Shown here one piece after another: positions 1 through 12,700 of a stretch of DNA of 64,000 bases. Below the pieces are notes generated by a model, which worked only from the letters and a program-made list of their open reading frames with translations, did not search any database and was not told the DNA's origin. The position numbers and the translations under genes were made by a program. This DNA is from Solea solea (Eukaryota; Chordata; Actinopteri; Pleuronectiformes; Soleidae): contig NC_081149.1 of the NCBI RefSeq assembly GCF_958295425.1, positions 15,630,090 through 15,694,089 on the forward strand. The letters run 5' to 3'. Each line of letters begins with the position of its first letter. Within the stretch, counting starts at the first letter, position 1.

Positions 1-175
1 AACCTAAAGCAAGAATAAATAAGCACCTAAATATACACATTAATATTATTGCACATTCATGTATAATGTATGTATAAAATTGGTCAATCTATAACATGCA
101 ACGGAAAAATATATTGTGAGCTGCATGACGTGAAGGTATTGAATATGGAGGCAACGATGAGGGAAATGTGATGCA
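1..175. other. 5' flank, AT-rich, no gene seen
   Basis: AT-rich sequence upstream of the promoter core. No ORF, exon or repeat is recognised. A TGACGTGA site lies at 126-133. The upstream neighbour gene is not in the window. Confidence 0.6.
126..133 (+). promoter_or_regulatory. CRE/ATF-like half site
   Basis: TGACGTGA, a CREB/ATF-type core, lies 50 bp upstream of the X-box. The motif is short and can occur by chance; the support is its position and the second TGACGT at 223. Confidence 0.35.
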
Positions 176-189
176 GTTTCTATGGCAAC
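176..189 (+). promoter_or_regulatory. X-box, RFX transcription-factor site
   Basis: GTTTCTATGGCAAC matches every position of the 14-base X-box consensus RYYNYYATRRNRAC bound by RFX-family factors. It lies about 95 bp upstream of the exon 1 donor and about 490 bp upstream of the start ATG. RFX2/RFX3 drive many ciliary and centrosomal genes, which suits CEP112. The match is read directly; the function is inferred from position and gene identity. Confidence 0.65.
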
Positions 190-284
190 AGTGAGACGCT
201 GCTTCACCGCGGAAAACGGATGTGACGTAACTTGAGGACGCTAAAGTTTTTGAACCGTTTTGAGCGGTGGAATCAGTGCCTGTG
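190..284 (+). other. cep112: Probable 5' UTR exon 1 of cep112 (start of transcription unknown)
   Basis: A strong donor TG|GTAAGT stands at 284/285 just downstream of the X-box and CRE-like sites. No ATG frame here reads into the protein, so the exon would be non-coding. The 5' edge is a guess: no TATA box or initiator fixes it. Transcript data would settle both edges. Confidence 0.5.
223..230 (+). promoter_or_regulatory. CRE/ATF-like site
   Basis: TGACGTAA, one mismatch from the palindromic CRE TGACGTCA, lies between the X-box and the exon 1 donor. It is the second TGACGT core within 105 bp. Confidence 0.4.
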
Positions 285-668
285 GTAAGTTTGTTTTTTC
301 CCCATCCACGTACAACATTATCGCCAGCGCTGTGCTTTTTTAAAGACGCTGTTACTACAAACTAATGTTCCATGTCACCTGTAGGAAGATGCACTTGTGC
401 TTTCCCAGCGTTATTGTGTGTTTTAGCTCCGTTAGCATCATGTTTGCTAATGTTTACGTGTGTGTGAGACCTTTAAATTGTCATTCGTGTGTTTGCAAAC
501 ACTGCGAGATATAATTATAAGGTATTTGTCATGTTGTGTTGTGGTGGTTTTACGTGTCACGGTGCTACTGTGCTCCACATAACATGTAAATGAGCTGAAA
601 CACTGTCTGTTGCTAGCGAATCTGTGTTTAACAACATAAGTAATATATTCTTTAATTCCCAACCGAAG
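285..668 (+). other. cep112: Putative intron 1
   Basis: Runs from the GTAAGT donor at 285 to a candidate acceptor AG at 667-668 that follows a mediocre pyrimidine stretch. No repeat or ORF of note. An ATG at 624 is in frame with the coding start and would add 17 residues if exon 2 began earlier. Confidence 0.45.
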
Positions 669-674
669 GGCAAC

Positions 675-774
675 ATGAGCAAACGTGAAGAGTCATGGTT
701 GAGGCTGGACACTGAGTTTGACCATTTTCTACTGGACATGAAGCCATATGTCCTCAAACACTCCAACAAGACAG
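675..774 (+). CDS. cep112: cep112 coding exon 2 (residues 1-33)
   Basis: ATG at 675 has A at -3. It opens MSKREESWLRLDTEFDHF, matching the known CEP112 N-terminus, which is why I prefer it to the in-frame ATG at 624. The exon ends ACAG|GTGAGA with one base of codon 34 (phase 1). Its acceptor is probably at 667-668, so the exon itself likely begins at 669. Confidence 0.92.
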
Positions 775-3700
775 GTGAGATTTCATTTACTCACACTTCA
801 CTTTTTGTTAATAGCATCATCAGACATCACTGGTGTGGGAAACTTGATGTTTGTTGTTGCTCTTGAGCTGCTTCAAAGACACAGATCTGGATACCGAGAT
901 TTAGAATTAATGATTGATGATACATAGTGCGTTAAAAGTAAAAATAAAATAATACACAAAACTGCTCAGCTTAAAGAAACACTTATTGACCAACACTTAT
1001 GGTCTGGCTTTGCAGTCTGCATTTTGTGTCTGCACTGCACTGCGATTGTATACTTTAAATAAAAAGGTAATGTATAAAATAATATTAAATGCATAAAGCA
1101 GGTAATCAAAACAAAGAATGTCAAATCATCCTTTGAATGAAAAAATCAAGTTTTAGTGCACTTCACAGCATGTTTATGGCTATGCATAGATATGATTGTC
1201 TTGCAATATTTTGATTATCACGATTCGTTGTATTGTGATATTATTGGTATCGTGCTCCATGTGTCGTATCGTTAGGTACCCTGTGATTCCCACCCCTAGC
1301 ACAGTCCAAACCAAAGTGATATGTTTAGTAGTAATACACTTTACCTTGCTGTCCTCTTTTCCAATGTTCCCAGACCGCCAGCAGTGTGCCATATGGATAA
1401 AGAAACTGTGCGACCCGGCCACGTGTGCCTCAGGTCTGGATGGACGTAAGAACCGCAACATGTATGCCCTATTGCTTCTTCACATGCTGAAAAGAGGGGT
1501 TCTGGAAGCTCCTTTCAACAGCAAACCAGAGCCTGGCAATCTTAAGACCCTCCCTACCTATATGGTAAGTAAAACTGCTGCATTAAATCCCAAATGTAGC
1601 TGTATTACCGCCATCTAGAAGTGAGACAACATTTGTGCCTCAATTTGGATAATGCTCTTCAAAAATGCTGCCTTAATCAAGCTACTCGAAGAGTCCCTTT
1701 TCAAGTCATTGTGCAAAAGCATTGTAGTAGTTGGAACTCAAAAACAACTGGATTGCATATCCTGATGTTCTTAATGAATATTCATTTTAAATTTTAATTT
1801 GTAGTCCATCTACTTTGACGAGCCACTGAGTGGTCGGTCTTTGGAGAACAACACAGCACATCTGCCTGACTGGGTGACAGGAGAGCTTGGTGGATATACA
1901 GATGACAGTTTCAGTGCCAGTCTGCTCAAGGACAGAACCAGTTCCACACCTATTGCGGCTCTTCACAGGTACTTTTCCACTGTGCACAATTTTGGCCAAA
2001 TATACACAAGTACCACAGCATATCTCCTGAATAAATCATGGCTAGCATGATCAATCATCTGTTTTTATTTTATTCATATATATCATTTGCAAGATTCTGC
2101 ATTTTAAGAATATTTTATGAGGTGTACAAACTCAAAATAGAGATCTATCTTTCAAACAAAAATGTTTTAGGGTCCCAAGTTTCAAAGATCTGGCATAGAT
2201 TAGGAACTGATGCATAAGAATACATGTTACTAATGAACAAAAGGCTGAACACTAAAACCTCAGTTACCCCTGAGATTGTGGCCCATGTCAGTATGTATGC
2301 ATCACATCCTTCCTGCACATTTGTCAGCTGCACATTCATGAAGCGTATCCTCTGATCTGCTACATCCCAGAAGTGTTCTTTTTAGGGTCTGATGACTCCT
2401 TGTTATTTTACTGAAACCAGTTATGACGTTTGTGTTGAATCATTATGCTAAAAGTAGCCGTTATGGGGAAGCATGAAGTGATGTCAGCAACTCAGTCAGA
2501 CTGTAGTGTTTAAATGAGAGTTAATCAACTCTATTCTACAGCTGTATGGGATGTCACAAAAGTGTATTTTTGATGATTTAATTCAGCATTATTCTTGTTA
2601 TTCTTCCTGTTTCACCACATTTTTCTGGTGCATGGAGTGGACAATGGTTTGGGCCAAGAGATGGAATAAAATATATGATAACAAATGAGTCCCATCAGAA
2701 TAAGCTGTTATTTAAGCAAGAACATGTGGCATAGTGTGTATAACAGGCCCAAGGCGTTTGAATAAAAACACTTTCCACACCACTATATCACCTTCAGCCT
2801 AGACTGTTGACACGAGGCACCTTGGTTCGAAATTCAGACTACACCTTCTGTGTGCCTTTCCCGTCTTTAATGGCCTGATGTTGGTGAGCCTGCGTCCACT
2901 GCTGCCTCAGATTTCTGTTCTAGGCTGACAGGAGTGAAACTTTATGTGGTCCTCCATTGTAGATCGTCCACCTCTGAGGTACTATAGCCTTTCTGTCAAT
3001 TCAAATCACACTGTCTGTTCTGCTCTGACCTCACCCACCATGAAGCCAATTCCGTCTGCACGGCTGCTGCCCTTTTTTCTTCTCCAGACCAGGCTGAGTA
3101 GAAACTCGAGAAACTGTTGTGTGCAAATCCCCAGGAAATCAGCAATGGTCTCAGAAATGGTTAAACCAACCTGTCTTGCACCAACAATCATGTCACAGTC
3201 AATTACTTTTTCATTGTGTACAGTTAGTGTATTGCTGATGGATGGATAACTATAATGGGAATTCCCATTATGCTCATGTCCTGTATTTGTGCAATGCACT
3301 GCTGCCAAATGAATGGTTAAAATGTATACATGTTCTCTTGGATGGTCAGTGTGTCTGGGAGTGCTTCATAAGCCTCTATTCTTTTAAGGGAGTAGTAAAC
3401 ATTTCAAATAACAGACTGACTGTCATTTTCTGAATGGAAAGCACAGTAGGCTTGTGTCTCTACAGTGGAGACACAAAATGCAGATTGTAAACAAAGTGTT
3501 TGTGCATGTATGCTTATTTAAGCTAGGGAATTTGTGTATTGTGTATACAACAAAAACTGAAAAGTAGTTTCTAAGGATCGCCATAGAAAAACCCATATCA
3601 GTTGACCTCTAGTTATGATGTTGCACAATTACAAATGATTGAATAGAGAACCCTCGACCCTTTTGGTCAGATACAGAAGATGCTGCGTATAATATACAAT

Positions 3701-6700
3701 ATATTTATCTATATTTCCTGTTTTCAAAGTTCTTTTACCAAACTAAAAAAATACCAGCCATGTCTGTTATGCTGGTAACACACAGCTTTAATGCCTGAAT
3801 GCCCGTCATACTTGCTCAGCAGTGTTATTGGAAAAGCCATTGCCAAGTACTTGCATCAGTCTGCATGAGCCGTCCATTCAGAATATTTCAAAGAGAAATA
3901 CTTCAAAACAGCATGAGAGGACGAGGAACCTCTCATATTCTCTATCCATCTTTTTTTTCTACTCCACCCCTCTTCCTCTCTCTCTGTTAATGAACCTGAG
4001 GTCAAACCTCCACAGAGGAGAGAGAGAGGGGGGAAAGCACACAATAAAGTTTTGTAGCTCACTGCATGAAAATCAGCTTCCCTAAGACCTAAATATATGT
4101 ATTTCGGATTTAAAATAGTCCTGCTTGGTTTAAAATTCATAATGTGTGCGTCATAAATTGTGTAGATTATATTACAATTATATATCCAGTTGGAACAAGG
4201 GCCTTCCTGCATGGAGTTTGCATTTTTTTTGCTGTGTGTGTGTGTGTGTGGGTTTTCTGTGGGTTCTCTGGCTTCCTCCCACAGTCCAAAAACTTGCAAT
4301 ATGTGGATTAGGTAAATTGGACACTCTAGATTGACCGTAGATGTGAGAGTGAGTGGTTGGATGGTTGTTTGTCTCTATATGTTGTCCTGCGATAGACTGG
4401 CGAACTGCCCAGTGTGTACCCCGCCTATCGCCCTATGTCAGCTGAGATTGGTACAGCCCCCCCCCAGACCTGTGGAGGATAAAGCGGTAGATGAGTGAGT
4501 GATATTACAAGTGATCCAAAACTATGTGGCTTGCTTTTGATGAGACCCAGTTCTTCCTTGTCCTTGTCATTGAGCATGTGGGCATCCAGGTTTTGTTGGG
4601 AACAGACTGCCGAGTACCAGAACATCTGATTGGAATAAGACCATGAAAGACACTCAGATCACAGGCTAATGTCCCGTTGGGGAAAATTATTCAGGCTTAG
4701 GGTTCTTTTATGTGTGTCTCTCATTAAGATAAGATTAAATGGAAGGAACTTGTCTGACTCCCTGCCTATGATGTGGCAACGTTTGATGTTGGTCTCGCTC
4801 ACCATTAGTCAGGTGATGGGCAGGGATTCGTTCTACTTGTGAAACTGTCAGACCTGATTCCATTTTTACTGTAAATCCACACTCGCTATTAGAATGGATA
4901 TCCGAGTTGTCTCTTTTTCACACAGTGGTGTGGGGTCCCCCCCCCCCACATTGTTTGTTTGGATTAACAGCCCCGTTATTCCAAAATGCCACGAGTGAAT
5001 TCCGTCATGCATTCCACTCCTGCTTTGCTATGCCTCATTCAGCCACAAGATGGAGCCTCTGCTTTGTCTTTAGCTTGAGCTCAGCTCAGGCAGAGGAATG
5101 CTGTGGGAAAGCAAAGGCAGTTGGTGAGGGTCAAAGGATCTTACAGAACAGCTTTGGTGATTAGTCTGCATGTCCACTCCATCTTCTTATACGTCAACTT
5201 GAGTTCAAAGGAGACACGTAATGATAAAGATGTAAGCGGGGGACTGGCATGTGTGGTTTGGATTTGACATGTAAACCTGGTTATCAGCACTGCTGGGGTC
5301 AGGTTCAATGCTAAAGTGTAGCTGAAGAGAATGTATGTTTATGAAAGCGGCTTTACTCGTCACATTGCACAGTTTCTCTCGTAGGCGTCTCCTTTCTGTC
5401 TCCCTGACTTCTGCCTTCCATCTGTGTGTTTTCAGCCACACATGAAAACCTTTAACCCCCCGCCCCCCCCCACCTTTTCCTCTCTCGTTTCTTTTCTTTT
5501 TTTTTTGTCTCTGTGTAAGTGTGACAATAACATTGCACTTGCAGTTGAAGGAGTCAGCCGTTGATGTTGGTGTTAACGCCTCGCAGCTCTCCTTCGTAGG
5601 CCAGCATGTTTGCACTGATCCTCCAGGTGCTGTGGGGTTATGTCGGAGGGTGTGCAGGGGCAGAGGGATGTTTGTGTCCCAAGGTCAGACTGCTTTCCTG
5701 AGATTGCCTGAGGCTGAGACCTGGGCCCTCTGGCTATGCACCTGGAGGTCAAGCTCGGATATGGATGTCAGGCAGCTTTAATCAGCCGAGCTCCAGCTTC
5801 TGAGGCTCTACATGGTGTTCTCATTTACTTCTCTCCCTCTCTCTCTCTGTGTGTGTGTGTGTGTGTTGTCTGTGTGTAGCTCTGGCCAGACATGCCACTG
5901 CTTTGATCTCTGGGCCTCAGACTCCAGACACATCTGATTCAATTATCTTCATCCACCTGTTGACTTAGAGGCCCAAGATTGTGACGCTTGGCCCCCCTGT
6001 CCAAGTTTCACAGCTGCATGTGTTTGTGCATGTGCATGCAGGTGTGTGGCCGTGGCCGTGTATTGACTGACCAACTTGGATGTGAGTAAGGAGTATGTAC
6101 CCAAAAGCTGAGGGTATCATTTGAAACGTTTGATTAATTGCATGCTATTGTTTGCAACATGGGTAACTCAGGAGTCTTTTCCTACTTTGAGATTGTTTTC
6201 TCTTGGAACTTTTTAACTCCGCTTAAAAAAAAGAAGTTGTAAAAACAAAGTTAAGTGGCGTTCAGCGCAATGAATGCATTTATAACTTATTCATTACGGT
6301 ACAGGGCAAGTTGCTGAGCATTTTCTACCACTGTACATGTTCAGAAGCACAATGCTGCCACTGCACATTCTTTATTGAATCAAACATCAGCAAGTCAACC
6401 CGCAAACCTGGCTCACAGCAAGGTTTTTCTGAGTATCTAACTCTGTGGTACTCATGAAACTATGGGGGGGAGGAGTTCAAAGTGCCATGATTGTATAACT
6501 GTCCTCTCCTATGCCTAAGTTTCCTTTTTGATTATGTTTTTAATCAGAATCCTACTAAGAAAATCTCTTTAATGCTTTCTAATGTCACAATATTTGATTT
6601 TCCATTTATTTTTAGGAGAGAAACAGAACTATAAGAAACATTACCTGCTGATTGCCTCACTGTCTTTCTGAAGGGATGGGTGAACTCCTTATTTAAAAGA

Positions 6701-9700
6701 AAGAATGTTTTTAATGTTAAAAGGTTGTGATGATGATGATGAAGAAATGTGTACATGTTTTGTACGTTACAATAACCTGAAGTGGACGGTTTGCACCACT
6801 TGGTGGTACAGCATCTGCTTACCTCGCACAGGTATTATCCTGTTCAATATTCAGCAGACGACTCACATTGTTTGTGTTTGCCTTCAAGAGGCAACACTGA
6901 CTGTGATAAATTCTCAATACGAGGAATACTGAAAACATTACATTGGTAGGAAAAGTATGTCCATAGGCATGGCAAAGAATTAAAATGGACTGAAGAAGAC
7001 TAAGCGATGTATTTTCTTCATTGTTGGTGTGCTAATCTTCTTGAAGACATGTTCATATGTCTATTTCATTTCTGAGAAACAAGTTAAGGTTAGGGCGAAG
7101 ATGTGAATTGTGCTTATGTTACGTTTAGGCATTAATTGGTTACGGTTAAGCAGCGCTTTTGTTATTCTGCTGCACGATGATGAAGAACAATCAAGTGTAG
7201 GGCTTATTTTCATAATTGATGAATCTATCGATGAATGGATTAGTTGTTTTGTCCATAAAATGTTAAAACATATTGATCAATGTTTCCCAATCTTTTGTCC
7301 ACAAACCAAAATTATCCATTTTTAATTATTTCTATCATATGGAGCGAAGAAACCAGAAAATATTCACATTTACGAAGCTGAAAAAAAAAATTAATAGATG
7401 ATCTAAATAGCCCATGGAAAACACACGGATGTATAGCAGGGAGGTTTATTGTTCAGATGGGATGAAATGCAAACCACAAGCCATGCAAGCAATGCCAGAT
7501 GTTGATGTGTGTGTAAATACCGCGGCGCTCTGCCTACGCAAGCGCATTCATATGCAAAGGGAGACAAGAGTGCACTCCAGAGGCGTGCACACATGCATAT
7601 ACTGTAGCTTAACCTCCCTCACTTTGCTGTCTTTTCCTCTCTCACTGTATCTCATCCAGGAGAAAGCTGTATGAGGAGAAGAGCCCATCACGACCCGCAG
7701 GCACCAGTCCACTCAAACAGTCCTCCAAACATGATGTTAGAGAGGTAACGATGACGTTAAATAGGTTATTTTTAAAATGGATATTTCTAGGTCACTGCAA
7801 GGTATCTGTGATGACGCATTGAAAGAACCTGCTTGCCCCAATCAAAACAGGAGCCACGCTTCTTAAACGCAAACCGCTTTGGAAATCCCTCGTCTAATTT
7901 TCCCACAACGTCAAAAGGAATTCCCAGAACTCATAGGTTGTTGTTTCAAGCAACATAATTGGGGCTAGTGATTGGAGTGACAATACAATTTCAGTATTAT
8001 ACCCTCAGCAGCCTGTTTGTCAGTTTGTCTATTTAATTGGATTTCACTATTACTCAGTACAGGTGTTCCCATTAAAATCAACAGAATATGTATGTTAATG
8101 GTATAAGCCAGTCACTTCCAGACGGATGGTTTTGGGAGTGTATAAACAGCACATTCAATAACAAGCAGGAAGATTAGCAAACATTTATTATGGAATCTGG
8201 TCAGAATAATAAAAGGTGCTCTATAGATGGCAGTGCAGATCACACATTTACATTGTGACTTGAATTGCACTGGTTTTTATCTTGAAGTGGGTCCTCGCAA
8301 AAGCCAATGTGCATTTAATCAGCAGAACTTTAGCTATATCTGTGACTAAAGCCATTTAGGCCGTTCAGTGTTTAAACACAATGTGCAATGAATTCCTGGT
8401 TCGATAAAGAGACTGTGACATGCAGCTTTGAACAGCCAGTGATTTGCATACTAAGTATTCCTAGATACTGAAATGAAACGGTGAGTATGTTTGCTCAAGA
8501 TTGAGTCTCTGGGACCTTAATGCCTTTTTAATCACACGGGGGCATTTAATCCTGAGCTATTCCATTCTGACAATTCTCTGTGCCGGTACAGTTCCACTCA
8601 GCGACACCCAAGGTCCACACTCCACCAGATCCTAATCACATTCAACAACATCTCTCCTTTCCATATCACTCTCCCAGCTCTATTAGATATTTTCCCTATT
8701 TTCAACCTTTCTGCCCAACCTTGACTTGAGTAAACTGATCTTGAATCAACAGAAAGAATTCCAATGATGCTGTATGAAACACGTCTGGAGGCCTTTTGTA
8801 TTAAAGGGGCCGGGGAAAACAAAAATGACAGGCAGCGTAGCTGCATATGACACTCTTGTGTGGAATTTACTGCGTGACGGAAATGATGTGGAACTGCCAA
8901 ACATCTGGAGTGCTCTATGTGAGAGGGAGGAGAGCGAGGGAACAAAGGGCGGAGAAATGGAGATAACGAGGGAGTAGAACGCTGTTTGTAAGGGAGGAGA
9001 ACACATGTGGGTGTACGTATATCTGTAAGCTGTTAAAGAACCTTTTTGTTGTTGCCAGGAGAGCAATTATATTTTGTCAAAACAATAACCTCCGTCACGT
9101 CTGTTGCTCTCTCCCTCAGGCCAAAGTGACAATCAAAGGGCTGCCAGAAATATTTTAAATTCCCTCCTCTAATTTGTTTCAACCCTCGCTTTGCTTCCAT
9201 TTTGTTTCTGTCGTTTACGCATTTTATTGCATTTTTTCCCCTCCTCAGGTGGACAGGGGGTTGAAAGCAGGTACGTCTCATGATGACAGTGACTTGGAGG
9301 CTCGTCTCAACAGCTGGAACCTAGGGGTGAGTCCAGGGGCATGCCTTGAGCTCCCTGGTTAAATACAGCTGTCAACATGCTGCGGCTCATCTACTGCGTG
9401 GATGACTGAGCTCGCGAGTAAATCTAAATCAATAATGCATTGATGCTGACTTAGCTGTATTGCTTGCGCGCTGCAGAACAAGGGGCAAAAATATTCCTTT
9501 CACCTATGTCCTCTGGAAACCGCTTCCTTCAGGCAGCTCACTGCTTTTGTGGGACGTGAAGGTAGGATGATGAAGTGCAAGAAGGGTTGTGTAAACTATT
9601 ACGTATTTGATGATTCTGTCTGGAGTGCGCCAGGCCAGGGCTTGATAAGCACTGTACCCTCACATCTTTTATTCTCTTATATGTTTGTTATCTCCTCACC

Positions 9701-12700
9701 CGCACGCCCCCGAGTCTCTCTTTCTTTTTTCCTCTTTCGTTTGCTTGTCACCTCTCATTTCTCCCACATTGTTACACTCTTATGCTTTTTTTTGTTTGTT
9801 CAGAACAGCCCGTCTCTTTCAGTGTTTTCCCCTCTTTTTCTGTTTCTCTCTGTTCCGCCATTCTGTTTTTGCCATTTTTCATCCGCCCAGCTTCCCCCCT
9901 CCAACACTCTCATCGTTGCTCTCCCTCTCCCTTTCAAGACGAGGGTAATCTGAGGTCTCTATCAGCAGACGTGAAGCTGTGCACTGCTCCACTCCGCACT
10001 CCTCTGTGTTGAGACACTGATAAGATGCATTGCTTGGCAACGCTCCCTCAAGCCTGCATCTTTCAAATCAACAGATGTTCCTTCACACACAACCACACAA
10101 ACACATACATACACACAAACCCCCTTCAAGTTTATAGAAGTTTCATGGATGCACTGCCTCAAAGAGCCCAGCTTCTACAAAATTTCAGCACAGCCCAAGC
10201 ATCACGCTGTCTAGCACTTCTTTAGCTTTGGCTTTAGATGTTCTGAAGCGGTTTGAATTGGTTTGTTCGTTCGACCCCAATGTAATAAAGTCAGTGTGGT
10301 CAGCATGACAGCCGTACTGGACAGTAAACAACCAATTGCTTGAGACTCCGATAAGAGTTTCTTTAAGATACACAAAACCTGAGTCAGCTGGACCAACGTT
10401 GGTTTCATCTCGCACTTAGTCTGTGGTGTGTGTTGGAGGCACAGACGGCTAAGCTGCAGTAAACATTGACTTTCCTGTAAAAGAGAAAAAAAGAAGAAAA
10501 AAAAACAGAGAATTGTGTAAAAACATTACCTATTTTACCTCATATCCATTTCAATTTCAACCCGGTCGTCCATTGTCTGTTGTTAGATGGGCGTGCCTAC
10601 CACTTACCACTTGCTCAACATCAGTCCGATGCAAGGAAGTCATCAATCACAGCTTGTTTGTTTGGCCTGAGATCCTGGCCTTGTGATGTGTAGTCTTGTT
10701 CCTCTTCTGCGTCCGTCCATCCATCCATCCATGTCAGGTTCCATCTGTGAGGCTGGACAAACATTTACTCACGGCAGTATGGGTGTGTTTGTGGCCATGC
10801 AGCAGATGAACACTCACACACACACACACACACACACACACGCAGAAGGTCATGGGCATACACGGGTGCCCATGTTTAGTATCAGGCTCACTGTGCCAGG
10901 ATTACACCACAGCATTTAGTATAAATGTCTTCCTTTCCCTGTGGGCTGTGCTCAATCAAGTCTAAAGACTGGCTGTCCATATAAAAATAAATCCCATTCT
11001 TCTTTTCAGCCTGGGCACTAGTTTAGAAGAGTATTGATTGATTCATCACTTGGCAAATGTGGCCGGTGCCAAATTTTGAGTAGCAATTCATCACATAATA
11101 GCATGGCACCCTCTATTGATGCTAGTTTGCGCCGACTAAGCGTGAGTAGTCTTGTTTTGGGCAAATGTGTGCATTTGATAATAAATCTGACTGTAGTCAA
11201 ATCAGATGTTCCCTTTTTTGGCTAATAAAATGCCTGACCTGTTTTTACTCTCTCTATCACAGTCGGGAAGTAGGTCCCCTTTCAGCAGATTGTGACTGTG
11301 GCTATTTTAGTCCCAACCTCTGAGGTTCTATCGGGTTCTCTTAATCTCCCATTCATTTTGAATTTAATTTGTTTGGGTTGTGTCACATCACAACATGAAA
11401 TTATTATTGAAATGAGTTCCACTATACTCCCCTCTCCCTCCCTCATCCCCATGTTGAAGATATTAGTTACAGAACTGTTTACTGGGTGTCATTGCTGTCA
11501 TCTCCAAAGTGAGCTCTCCTGTTTGAAGGCTGTGATCTTGCTTTTAGTTGGCAGCCCCTACAGACAGCCCCCAGTACATAGCAGAGAAACACTGTATGAT
11601 ACTTTGCTCACAATAAAGTAATGGGGTCACAAATAGTGCAGGGGGAAAATAGCACGTTGTCGACACAGTTTGTTTGTTTTGTTTGTTTTTTTGTTTTTTT
11701 GCACTGAGCTGTATTGATGTAATGATGTGGAGTCATTTGAAGTGTGACCCCTTTGCTTTCAGGTGGTTTAGTGGCTCACTCGTATTATAATCAAAGAACA
11801 TGCTGTGTCAGTGTTTGGCAAGGATTTGTACACATTTGTCTCCATCTCATGGTAAATGGTTGGGCGATAGCTTACAGATTAGTGGTTGCGAGTGTTGACA
11901 AAAGGACCGTGTCAGGAAAGCGGAATGGGGCCGAGAGCGGAAACAGAGATGGCCACACACAATCCCTTGAGGTATCCTGACCCATTCTCTGTTTCTAAAC
12001 AGAGGATAGTTGACAGAAGAGAGCCAAAGCACCAGGCTTTTGATGTGTTCCCCACATTGTTTATGACAAACTGAGGGTGGAGGTTAGGTTTTGCGAGTAG
12101 AGAGGTCTAAAATGGTCTTTTTGTGTTGACTCTTCCAGATTGAAAACCCCAGGTATTTGCGAGAGAAGCCTATCCCCTGGTCTCCGGTAAGTTTTCAGAC
12201 GGTACCTCCCTCGTGGTTCACGTATGGTTAAGAAGACAAGAGCGTTGTCTTTGAACTTTACAGTCACCTTGACCACTAATCTCTTTCACCCATATCTTTG
12301 TAGATTTTCAAGTCAAGCTTTGGGAGGAACAGCGCCTTGACTGATGAGCAGGGCCCACAGCTTGTGCAGAGCAAGGAGGTATGCACCAAGGAAGCGCTTA
12401 ATAAACCCCAGCCTTACCTGAAAGCTTCTTTGTGTGATAAATATCAGAATTCTTTTATAACTCTGATACCATCTCTTTTCATGTCCCAAAGCAGTGCATT
12501 TAAGAGACTGCCCTTTACATCCATTCCAGTAAGCTGAGATCCCTGATTCCACTCTCTATTCAGCAGGGTGTTCCCTTGGTTTCTGCAGGGCCTAGGCCCT
12601 GTGGTAGGTTGTTGGGAGGGTGGTCTGTATTTTGACTGGATTAACAATTTGTACATAAATCACAACACGAGTTTTCACATTTTATTATAATTGTTCTCAG

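Larger units (their letters stand above)
1969..7659 (+). other. cep112: Intron 4, 5.7 kb, repeat-bearing
   Basis: Holds the Tc1-like transposase relic (about 2868-3200), a retroposon with target-site duplication (4178-4501), a C11 tract near 4937, a pyrimidine-rich stretch at 5380-5510, a (GT)n run near 5847 and a MITE fragment (7203-7405). No further exon is needed: exon 4 and exon 5 splice in frame and the linker length is close to the human one. Confidence 0.85.
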
